NCBI GenBank assembly: GCA_025453595.1
Contig: JALOQB010000006.1
Span: 1-50,914, forward strand
Direction of reading: 5' to 3'
Source: Polyangiaceae bacterium
Lineage (GTDB): Bacteria > Myxococcota_A > Polyangia > Polyangiales > Polyangiaceae
DNA length: 50,914 bases
In this document: one piece after another, positions 43,872 through 50,914 of the stretch
Layout: every line of letters starts with the position of its first letter
Numbering within the stretch: the stretch's first letter is position 1
Made by a program: the position numbers and the translations under genes
Notes under the pieces: model-generated
Databases searched by the model: none
Told to the model about the DNA's origin: nothing
Seen by the model: only the letters and a program-made list of their open reading frames with translations

Positions 43872-44135
43872 TCCAGCGGGCTCTCCCCTCTGCCGGAGCG
43901 CAGGTCCCCACGAGATGACACAGACGACATAAAGGATCGAGTGAGTCCATAACCCCCCGGAACCCTCTTGCCACAAGGCTGTGGTGAGTGTACCGGGGCG
44001 AGGCTCCCTCGATTCCCCCTCTGGCAAACAATGGCCTTCTCCAACGGGGAGAGGGTAACGGGGCCGGAGGGGGTTTCGTCTGTTCTGGCCTCCCCTCTTC
44101 AAGAATCACCCCGAGACGAACGCAGGAAGACGATC
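43872..44135 (+). other. 264-bp leader between rpsG and fusA
   Basis: No gene is supported here. It holds a small perfect hairpin CCACA-AGGC-TGTGG at 43971-43984 and a TTGCCA at 43968 with no convincing -10 at the right distance. The open frame running from 43968 into fusA lacks an EF-G-like sequence. It may be an mRNA leader or processing region, since fusA in this operon is otherwise tightly packed with tuf. Confidence 0.5.
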
Positions 44136-46271
44136 ATGGCTCGCGAATACTCCCTCGAGCGCACCCGGAACATCGGGATCATGGCCCACATCGATGCGGG
44201 CAAGACCACGACCACCGAGCGCATCCTCTATTACACCGGCGTCAACTACAAGATTGGCGAGGTGCACGAAGGCGCCGCCACCATGGATTACATGGTGCAG
44301 GAGCAGGAGCGTGGCATCACCATCACCTCGGCCGCCACCAACTGCTTCTGGATGCCTGTCGAGGGGCCCAACGGGGGGATCCGCCACCGGATCAACATCA
44401 TCGACACGCCCGGCCACGTTGACTTCACCATCGAGGTCGAGCGGTCCCTGCGCGTGCTCGACGGCGCGGTCGCGGTGCTCGACGGCAACAACGGCGTCGA
44501 GCCCCAGACCGAGACCGTCTGGCGCCAGGCCGACAAGTTCCGCGTGCCGCGCATCGTGTTCGTCAACAAGATGGACAAGACCGGCGCCGACTTCGAGATG
44601 AACGTCCGCTCGCTCCGCGAGCGCCTCGGCGTCACCCCCGTGCCGATCCAGTACCCGGTGGGCGAAGAAGACCAGCACCGCGGCATCGTCGACCTCATCA
44701 AGATGAAGGCCGCGATCTTCGACGAGGAGTCCCGCGGGCAGAAGTTCACCTGGGTCGAGATCCCCGATGACCTGCGCGCCAAGGCCGATCACTACCGCGA
44801 GAAGATGATCGAAGCCTGCGCCGACATGGACGAGGAGATCATGAACAAGTTCCTCGAGGGCGACGTCTCGTCGGTCTCCGAGGCGCAGATCGTCGCCGCC
44901 CTCCGCAAGGGCTGCTGCTCCTTCAAGTTCTTCCCCGTGCTCTGCGGCTCCGCCTTCAAGAACAAGGGCGTCCAGATGCTGCTCGACGCGGTCATCAACT
45001 TCCTGCCGTCGCCCCTCGACATCGCGGCGGTCAAGGGCGTGCACCCCGATTCCGACAAGGAAGAGGTCCGCCGCGCCGACGACAGCGAGCCCTTCGCCGC
45101 CTACGCCTTCAAGATCATCAACGATCCCCACGGCAACCTGACCTTCTTCCGCGTTTACTCCGGCAAGATCTCGTCGGGCACCATGGTGCTCAACTCCACC
45201 CGCGGGAAGCGCGAGCGCATCGGCCGTATCCTCCGGATGCATGCCAACAAGCGCGAAGAGCTCACCGAAGGCGACACCGGCAACATCTACGCCGCCGTCG
45301 GCCTCAAGGACACCCGCACCGGCGACACCCTCTGCGACGAGAACAAGCCTGTCCTCCTCGAGAAGATGGTCTTTCCCGCGCCGGTCATCGAGATCTCCAT
45401 CGAGCCGAAGACCAAGGCTGACGTTGACAAGCTCTCCGTCGCCCTCCAGAAGCTCGCCTACGAGGACCCGAGCTTCCGCACCTACACCAACGAGGAAACC
45501 GGCCAGACCCTCATCGCGGGCATGGGCGAGCTCCACCTCGAGATCATCGTCGACCGCCTCCGCCGTGAGTTCAAGGTCGACTGCAACGTGGGCAAGCCCG
45601 AGGTCGCCTACCGCGAGAGCATCCTTCGCCAGGCCGAGGCCGACTACAAGTACGCCAAGCAGAGCGGCGGCCGCGGCCAGTACGGCCACGTGGTCATCAC
45701 CATCGCCCCCGGCGAGCGCGGCACCGGCTTCGTCTTCGAGAACCAGATCGTCGGCGGCGTGATCCCGAAGGAGTTCATCCCCGCGGTCGAGAAGGGCATC
45801 CGCGAGGCCATGGAGCGCGGCGTCCTCGCCGGCTACCCGGCCATCGACATCACCGCGGCCCTCACCTTCGGTTCCTACCACGACGTCGACTCCTCGGCGC
45901 AGGCCTTCGAGATCGCCGGCTCCCTCGCCTTCCAGGAAGCCGCCAAGAAGGCCGGGCTCTACCTCCTCGAGCCGGTCATGGCCGTCGAGGTGGTCACCCC
46001 CGAGCAGTACATGGGTGATGTCATCGGCGACCTCAACAGCCGCCGCGGCAAGATCAACGGCATGTCCCAGCGCGGGAATGCCCAGGTCATCGACGCCGAG
46101 GTTCCCCTCGCGGCGATGTTCGGCTACTCCACGGATCTCCGCTCCAAGACCCAGGGGCGCGCGACCTACTCGATGCACTTCAAGCAGTACCTGCAGGTGC
46201 CGAGCCAGATCCAGGAGACCATCGTCGCCAAGGTGAAGGGCACCTTAGAAAAACTTCAGAGCAAGGGTTAG
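44136..46271 (+). CDS. fusA: elongation factor G
   Basis: A 711-residue GTPase. The ATG at 44136 gives the normal EF-G start [20 protein letters not shown], with AGGAAG upstream; the earlier in-frame TTG is rejected. G-motifs: [13 protein letters not shown] (G1), the switch region [16 protein letters not shown] (G3), [10 protein letters not shown] (G4). Later domains carry [21 protein letters not shown] and [25 protein letters not shown] drives ribosomal translocation. The tuf gene starts 5 bp after its stop. Confidence 0.98.
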   Translation: MAREYSLERTRNIGIMAHIDAGKTTTTERILYYTGVNYKIGEVHEGAATMDYMVQEQERGITITSAATNCFWMPVEGPNGGIRHRINIIDTPGHVDFTIEVERSLRVLDGAVAVLDGNNGVEPQTETVWRQADKFRVPRIVFVNKMDKTGADFEMNVRSLRERLGVTPVPIQYPVGEEDQHRGIVDLIKMKAAIFDEESRGQKFTWVEIPDDLRAKADHYREKMIEACADMDEEIMNKFLEGDVSSVSEAQIVAALRKGCCSFKFFPVLCGSAFKNKGVQMLLDAVINFLPSPLDIAAVKGVHPDSDKEEVRRADDSEPFAAYAFKIINDPHGNLTFFRVYSGKISSGTMVLNSTRGKRERIGRILRMHANKREELTEGDTGNIYAAVGLKDTRTGDTLCDENKPVLLEKMVFPAPVIEISIEPKTKADVDKLSVALQKLAYEDPSFRTYTNEETGQTLIAGMGELHLEIIVDRLRREFKVDCNVGKPEVAYRESILRQAEADYKYAKQSGGRGQYGHVVITIAPGERGTGFVFENQIVGGVIPKEFIPAVEKGIREAMERGVLAGYPAIDITAALTFGSYHDVDSSAQAFEIAGSLAFQEAAKKAGLYLLEPVMAVEVVTPEQYMGDVIGDLNSRRGKINGMSQRGNAQVIDAEVPLAAMFGYSTDLRSKTQGRATYSMHFKQYLQVPSQIQETIVAKVKGTLEKLQSKG

Positions 46272-46276
46272 AGATC

Positions 46277-47492
<1,216 letters not shown>

Positions 47493-47537
47493 TCCACCTG
47501 CCCCCGGGTGGGGGGAACGGGGTCAGGCGACCCCTCC

Positions 47538-47554
47538 TTGCATGAAAGATGCAA
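47538..47554. promoter_or_regulatory. inverted repeat in the tuf-rpmG gap
   Basis: TTGCATGAAAGATGCAA is a perfect inverted repeat with 6-bp arms and a 5-bp centre, in an AT-richer patch 68 bp before rpmG. It could be an operator for a promoter internal to the supercluster. Its arms share TTGCAT/ATGCA with the palindrome before the ArsR-methyltransferase gene. No consensus -35/-10 pair is clear (TTGCCT at 47564 has a poor -10). Confidence 0.35.
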
Positions 47555-47621
47555 AAGGTAGTTGCCTGGCCCCGCGTGATCTGTCAGTCTTGCTGGCCCG
47601 CTTGCGTGTGAGGTTGGTTGA

Positions 47622-47771
47622 ATGGCCCGGGTTCCAGTATCGTTGAGTTGCTCGGTGTGCGGTGCGCGCAACTACAAGACGACCCGGGTGCAGAAGGCGG
47701 GCGAGAAGCTGCTAGAGTTGAAGAAGTTCTGCAAGGTGTGCAACGCTCACACGCTTCACCGCGAGAGCAAG
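47622..47771 (+). CDS. rpmG: 50S ribosomal protein L33, stop codon missing
   Basis: Fifty codons encode a zinc-ribbon-type L33: SCSVCGARNYKTTRVQ, CKVCNAHTLHRESK, with Cys10, Cys13, Cys37 and Cys40. L33 proteins normally stop right after this final Lys. Here codon 51 (47772-47774) is TTA, one base from TAA, and the frame stays open through the tRNA-Trp gene and into secE, ending at 48428. Processing of the tRNA would leave an rpmG message without a stop. A point mutation or a sequencing error is the likely cause. Sits between tuf and tRNA-Trp as in related genomes. Confidence 0.88.
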
Positions 47772-47784
47772 TTACGGAATCTTT

Positions 47785-47860
47785 ACGGGTGTAGCTCAGT
47801 TGGTAGAGCAGCGGATTCCAAATCCGCAGGTCGGGAGTTCGAGCCTCTCCGCCCGTGCCA
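47785..47860 (+). tRNA. tRNA-Trp (anticodon CCA)
   Basis: A complete 76-nt cloverleaf with encoded CCA end. The acceptor stem ACGGGTG pairs with CGCCCGT with one G-T pair, the D-stem is GCTC/GAGC, the anticodon stem GCGGA/TCCGC encloses TTCCAAA (anticodon CCA), the T-arm is GGGAG-TTCGAGC-CTCTC, and the discriminator base is G as expected for tryptophan. It sits between rpmG and secE, the usual place in many bacteria, and must be cut from the polycistronic transcript. Confidence 0.97.
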
Positions 47861-47879
47861 GAATCCAGGGTCTCATCGC

Positions 47880-48428
47880 ATGGCAACCAAAGAACAAGAG
47901 CCAGAAGCCGAGGGGGGGGCAACCCCGCGCGATGAGTCCGAAGGGGCATCGTCCGAAGAGCGAGAGCTGAGCGAGAGCGAAGAGGGCGCCGAAGAAGACG
48001 CTCCGGTCGCCGGGACGCTGGGCGCAGCGCGCTATGTGATGACGGGGTTTTTCCTGACGGTCATCGCGGCGGCGTACGTGCTGGGTCGCTCGCTGGGGGC
48101 GCTCTGGGGCAAGCTGGCCGAGGCGATCTGGTTCCAGAAGAGCGTCGCGGCGCTGGCCCGTGTTGGCGAGGAGGAGCGCAGCGAGATCTCGATGCTGATC
48201 GGGGCAACGATCGCGCTGGGGCTGGGGGTTCATTTCTACCGCCGTGCCGAGGTTCGTCAGTGGACGGATGAGGTTGCCTCGGAGATGTCCAAGGTCACCT
48301 GGCCCGACAAGAACGAGGTGACGAACTCGACGATCATCGTGATCGTGACCAGCGCCTTCGCGACGCTGTACCTTGCGCTGCTGGATCGGTTCTGGGGGTT
48401 CGTGACCAACCTGGTGTACGGCAGCTAG
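47880..48428 (+). CDS. secE: SecE, preprotein translocase subunit
   Basis: A 182-residue protein from the ATG at 47880, 19 bp after the tRNA. A charged acidic N-terminal extension of about 40 residues is followed by hydrophobic segments (YVMTGFFLTVIAAAYVLGRSLGAL, ISMLIGATIALGLGVHFY) and the conserved C-terminal SecE domain VRQWTDEVASEMSKVTWPDKNEVTNSTIIVIVTSAFATLYLALLDRFW. It is longer than the minimal one-helix SecE, as in proteobacterial three-helix forms. It clamps SecY in the Sec translocon. The frame is open upstream through tRNA and rpmG, but this ATG is the natural start. Confidence 0.93.
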   Translation: MATKEQEPEAEGGATPRDESEGASSEERELSESEEGAEEDAPVAGTLGAARYVMTGFFLTVIAAAYVLGRSLGALWGKLAEAIWFQKSVAALARVGEEERSEISMLIGATIALGLGVHFYRRAEVRQWTDEVASEMSKVTWPDKNEVTNSTIIVIVTSAFATLYLALLDRFWGFVTNLVYGS

Positions 48429-48464
48429 CCGGTGAACGGCGAGAGCGGCAAGGACGAAGAGCCG

Positions 48465-48995
48465 ATGGCCAAGAAGTGGTACGTGATCCAGACCTACTCG
48501 GGCTACGAGAAGAAGGTCAAAGAATCCCTGATTGAGCATATCAAGCAGAAGGGGATGGAGGATCGGTTCGGAGAGATCCTGATCCCGACCGAGTCGGTGC
48601 AAGAGGCGACCCCGAGCGGGAAGGTCCGCACGAGGGAGAAGACCAGCCTGCCCGGGTACCTGTTCATCGAGATGGAGATGGGCGAGGATGCCTGGTACCT
48701 GGTGAAGGAGACGGCGAAGGTGACCGGGTTCATCGGGAACCAGACGCCGACACCGGTGAAGCAGAGCGAGATCGATGCCCTGCGCCCTGGGATCGCGGCG
48801 GGTGCGGCGAAGCCCAAGCCCAAGGTCATGTTTGAGCCAGGGGATGAGGTCCGGGTGATCGAGGGGGCGTTCGAGAATTTCAGCGGGAAGGTCGAGGAAG
48901 TGAAGCCTGAGAAGCTGAAGCTGAAGGTGAGGGTCTCGATTTTTGGTCGAGAGACACCAGTCGAGCTTGACTTTAACCAGGTAGAGAAGCGATAA
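48465..48995 (+). CDS. nusG: transcription termination/antitermination factor NusG
   Basis: A 176-residue protein. The ATG at 48465 (MAKKWYVIQTYSGYEKKVKESL) matches the family start; a GTG 33 bp upstream would add eleven residues and is less likely. The NGN domain has IPTESVQE, REKTSLPGYLFIEMEM and WYLVKETAKVTGFIG. The KOW domain has FEPGDEVRVIEGAFENFSGKVEEVKPEKLKLKVRVSIFGRETPVELDFNQVEK. NusG binds RNA polymerase and couples it to Rho and the ribosome. It lies 36 bp after secE. Confidence 0.96.
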   Translation: MAKKWYVIQTYSGYEKKVKESLIEHIKQKGMEDRFGEILIPTESVQEATPSGKVRTREKTSLPGYLFIEMEMGEDAWYLVKETAKVTGFIGNQTPTPVKQSEIDALRPGIAAGAAKPKPKVMFEPGDEVRVIEGAFENFSGKVEEVKPEKLKLKVRVSIFGRETPVELDFNQVEKR

Positions 48996-49011
48996 GGCCG
49001 CCCCCTGTTGC

Positions 49012-49030
49012 GGGGCCTGCGGCGGGCCCC
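49012..49030 (+). other. hairpin in the nusG-rplK gap, no U-tract
   Basis: GGGGCC-loop-GGCCCC can form a strong 6-bp stem in the 105-bp gap before rplK. There is no run of T after it, so it is not an intrinsic terminator. It could be an mRNA structure for ribosomal-protein autoregulation or processing. Little more can be said. Confidence 0.4.
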
Positions 49031-49100
49031 GAAGCGCTAGTACCGCGATGACCACGGCCTGCGAGGTTGCAGCCCACCGTGGGAGCACGAGGAAACAGTC

Positions 49101-49541
49101 ATGAAGAAGATCACTGGGTACGTAAAGCTCCAGCTCCCCGCAGGGAAGGCGAACCCCTCGCCGCCGGTCGGTCCGGCGCTGGGTCAGCACGGCGTCAACA
49201 TCATGGGCTTCTGCAAGGAGTTCAACGCCCGCACCGCGAAGGAAGGGGACATGATCATCCCCGTGCTGATCACGGTGTTCAGCGACCGCTCCTTCACCTT
49301 CATCACGAAGACGCCGCCGGTTGCGGTGCTGCTGAAGAAGGCCGCAGGCCTTGCGACCGCCAAGAAGCCGGGGAGCGGCTCGAAAGAGCCGAACCGGAAC
49401 AAGGTGGGCAAGGTGTCGGTGGCCGAGCTGCGCAAGCTTGCCGAGCTGAAGATTCAGGATACGAACTGCAATGACATCGACGCGGTGATGAGCATGATGC
49501 GCGGCACCGCCAAGTCGATGGGCATCGAGATCGTCGACTGA
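49101..49541 (+). CDS. rplK: 50S ribosomal protein L11
   Basis: A 146-residue protein with GAGGAAACAG before the [45 protein letters not shown] is the L11 N-terminal domain containing the proline-rich thiostrepton-site helix, and [16 protein letters not shown] is the typical end. L11 forms the GTPase-associated centre with 23S rRNA. It precedes rplA in the L11-L1 unit. Confidence 0.98.
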   Translation: MKKITGYVKLQLPAGKANPSPPVGPALGQHGVNIMGFCKEFNARTAKEGDMIIPVLITVFSDRSFTFITKTPPVAVLLKKAAGLATAKKPGSGSKEPNRNKVGKVSVAELRKLAELKIQDTNCNDIDAVMSMMRGTAKSMGIEIVD

Positions 49542-49648
49542 AGGGTCCTGAACGAAGGGTTCGGGGGTGGTCCCCGGGTCCTGGAGAAGACTCCCCACCA
49601 CGGTGAAGCAGGCGCGCCGTGGGAGGCCTGAGCCACAAGGAGAAACAG

Positions 49649-50527
49649 ATGGCCAAAGCGCCCAAAGAGAAGGCCGACAAGGCAACCGAGGCGAAGCCCG
49701 AGAAGGCGACGACCGAGGCGAAGCCCGAGGCCGAGAAGAACACGGAAGCAAAGGTCGAAGGGCAAGGCGAGAAGGTTCGCCAGAAGCCTCGCGACGGTAA
49801 GCCTCGAGCCAAGGTCCCCTACGTGCGTCGTACGGCGCGCGTCGAGGCCTTCAAGCTGGTGGATCCGGCCAAGCGGCACACGATCCCCGAGGCCATGGAA
49901 CTGGTTAAGAAGGCTGCGTTCGCCAAGTTCGACGAGACCGTCGACCTGGCGGTGCGGCTCGGGGTCAACCCGAAGCATGCGGATCAGATGGTCCGCGGCG
50001 CGCTGGTGCTCCCCCACGGCACGGGCCAGACGCTGCGCGTCGTGGTCTTCGCCAAGGGCGAGAAGGCCAACGAGGCGAAGAACGCGGGAGCAGACGAGGT
50101 GGGCGCCGACGACCTGGTGAAGCGGGTCCAGGAAGGCTACCTCGACTTTGACCGCGTGATCGCCACGCCCGACATGATGGGCGCGGTCGGCAAGCTGGGC
50201 CGTATCCTCGGCCCCCGCGGTCTGATGCCGAACCCGAAGGTGGGCACGGTCACCTTTGACGTGTCCAACGCGGTCCGCGAGTCGAAGGCCGGCAAGATCG
50301 AGTACCGCGTCGAGAAGGCGGGCATCGTCCACGCCCGCATCGGCAAGCGCTCGTTCACCGAGCAGGCCCTGACCGACAACGCGATGGCCCTGATCCAGGC
50401 GCTGGTGCGTGCCAAGCCGTCGACGGCCAAGGGCATCTACCTGCGCAGCATCACGGTCAGCTCGACCATGGGCCCTGGCATCAAGGTCGATCCGCTTTCG
50501 ATCTCTTCCAAGAGCGAGGAGGCCTGA
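49649..50527 (+). CDS. rplA: 50S ribosomal protein L1 with N-terminal extension
   Basis: A 292-residue protein from the ATG at 49649, with AAGGAG 6 bp before it. The core (about 57-285) has [13 protein letters not shown]-like [52 protein letters not shown], the signature [19 protein letters not shown] and [19 protein letters not shown]. An extension of about 55 Lys/Ala/Glu/Thr-rich residues ([20 protein letters not shown]) precedes it, absent from E. coli L1 and likely disordered. L1 shapes the mobile stalk and often represses its own operon. rplJ starts 3 bp after the stop. Confidence 0.97.
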   Translation: MAKAPKEKADKATEAKPEKATTEAKPEAEKNTEAKVEGQGEKVRQKPRDGKPRAKVPYVRRTARVEAFKLVDPAKRHTIPEAMELVKKAAFAKFDETVDLAVRLGVNPKHADQMVRGALVLPHGTGQTLRVVVFAKGEKANEAKNAGADEVGADDLVKRVQEGYLDFDRVIATPDMMGAVGKLGRILGPRGLMPNPKVGTVTFDVSNAVRESKAGKIEYRVEKAGIVHARIGKRSFTEQALTDNAMALIQALVRAKPSTAKGIYLRSITVSSTMGPGIKVDPLSISSKSEEA

Positions 50528-50530
50528 GCC

Positions 50531-50914
50531 ATGGACAAGTCACAGAAGACGGCAGAGATCGGTGAGGTTCGCAACCGCTTTGATCGCATGGTCTCGGCGG
50601 TGTTCGTTGACTTCCAGGGCCTCGATGTGGCTGCGGTCACCAAGCTCCGCGGCGAGTTCCGCAAGAGCGGCGTCGAGTACAAGGTCGTCAAGAACACCAT
50701 CCTGCGCCACGCGCTCAAGGGCCGGGCCTTCGCCGACAAGCTCGACAGCTCCCTCGCCGGGATGACCGGCGTCGCCTGGTCTTACGAGGACCCGTCCGCC
50801 GCCGCCAAGGTGGTGACCGAGTTCAAGAAGACCAACGAGAAGCTGCAGATCAAGGCAGGTCTGATCGAGGGTCAGGTCCTCGACAAGCAGCAGGTCGAGA
50901 CCCAGCTCGCGACG
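50531..50914 (+). CDS. rplJ: 50S ribosomal protein L10, cut by window edge
   Basis: Open from the ATG at 50531 to the right edge (128 codons), so the C-terminus is missing. MDKSQKTAEIGEVRNRFDRMVSAVFVDFQGLDVAAVTKLRGEFRKSGVEYKVVKNTILRHAL is a typical L10 N-terminal domain that binds 23S rRNA at the stalk base. It begins 3 bp after rplA, leaving no room for the structured L10 leader found before rplJ in many bacteria, so any L10 autoregulation would need a different site. Confidence 0.96.
   Translation, partial: MDKSQKTAEIGEVRNRFDRMVSAVFVDFQGLDVAAVTKLRGEFRKSGVEYKVVKNTILRHALKGRAFADKLDSSLAGMTGVAWSYEDPSAAAKVVTEFKKTNEKLQIKAGLIEGQVLDKQQVETQLAT

Noticed and set aside
43968-44135. N-terminal extension of EF-G
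   Set aside because: The extra 56 codons have no EF-G similarity, and the ATG at 44136 has a Shine-Dalgarno and the canonical start.
47622-48428. A genuine L33-SecE fusion protein
   Set aside because: The frame passes through a perfect tRNA-Trp gene, and both ends match separate proteins of normal length; a lost stop codon explains it better.
49012-49030. Intrinsic terminator after nusG
   Set aside because: The stem has no following T-run and the downstream rplK belongs to the same gene order, so termination here is unlikely.

Overview
The window is very GC-rich, with nearly all third codon positions G or C. Its gene content points to a myxobacterium of the Polyangiales (Sorangium/Polyangium-like). 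The pointers are lipoproteins with Ala-Gly-Ser-rich or collagen-like linkers, kinase-like proteins fused to long sensor or TPR regions, HEAT-repeat proteins, a TamB-type protein, and the order rpsL-rpsG-fusA-tuf-rpmG-tRNA-Trp-secE-nusG-rplK-rplA-rplJ. The placement rests on recalled family resemblance; no search was run.

Layout: 1-3.1 kb holds lineage-specific envelope proteins (an FGE/SUMF1-type lipoprotein cut by the window edge, a SRPBCC protein, two lipoproteins). 3.0-5.6 kb holds a homocysteine methyltransferase/methylene-THF reductase fusion with a small unknown downstream gene. 5.8-15.0 kb is one potassium-uptake operon: an outer-membrane porin, a 28-residue membrane peptide, kdpF, A, B, C, D and E. 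It ends convergent with rsmG. 15.8-17.4 kb has an MntP-like Mn exporter and two TerB-like proteins. 17.4-32.0 kb is a long leftward block: TamB, a SWIM-SNF2 ATPase, 5-formyl-THF cyclo-ligase, a JmjC ribosomal oxygenase, two adjacent pseudokinases and an M19 dipeptidase homologue. 32.0-37.5 kb holds a membrane GTPase, small lipoproteins, a TetR/CYP102-like P450 pair and a HEAT protein. 37.6-39.9 kb is an ArsR-methyltransferase regulator with ahcY, closed by a bidirectional terminator. 40.0-42.9 kb holds a Q/P-repeat lipoprotein, an MNIO (DUF692)-DUF2063 fusion and an unknown gene. 43.0-50.9 kb is the ribosomal/translation supercluster, starting at a good sigma70-type promoter.

Connections: one-carbon and methyl-cycle genes recur (methionine synthase/MTHFR fusion, 5-FCL, SAH hydrolase with its probable regulator). 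The kdp locus is a complete K+ scavenging system in which a porin and sensor kinase share the operon.

The most notable observations are these. (1) tuf is interrupted by a perfect 25-bp tandem duplication; removing one copy restores a 396-residue EF-Tu. (2) rpmG has TTA where its stop should be and stays open through tRNA-Trp into secE. (3) A DUF692 oxidase is fused to its usual separate partner DUF2063, with no recognisable precursor peptide nearby. (4) Two pseudokinases lie in tandem, one of them without an N-lobe. (5) A stand-alone CYP102-type heme domain has a divergent TetR regulator. Items 1 and 2 may be assembly or sequencing faults and should be checked before any biological reading. 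No CRISPR array, insertion sequence or phage gene was seen, and no gene-free stretch exceeds 300 bases.
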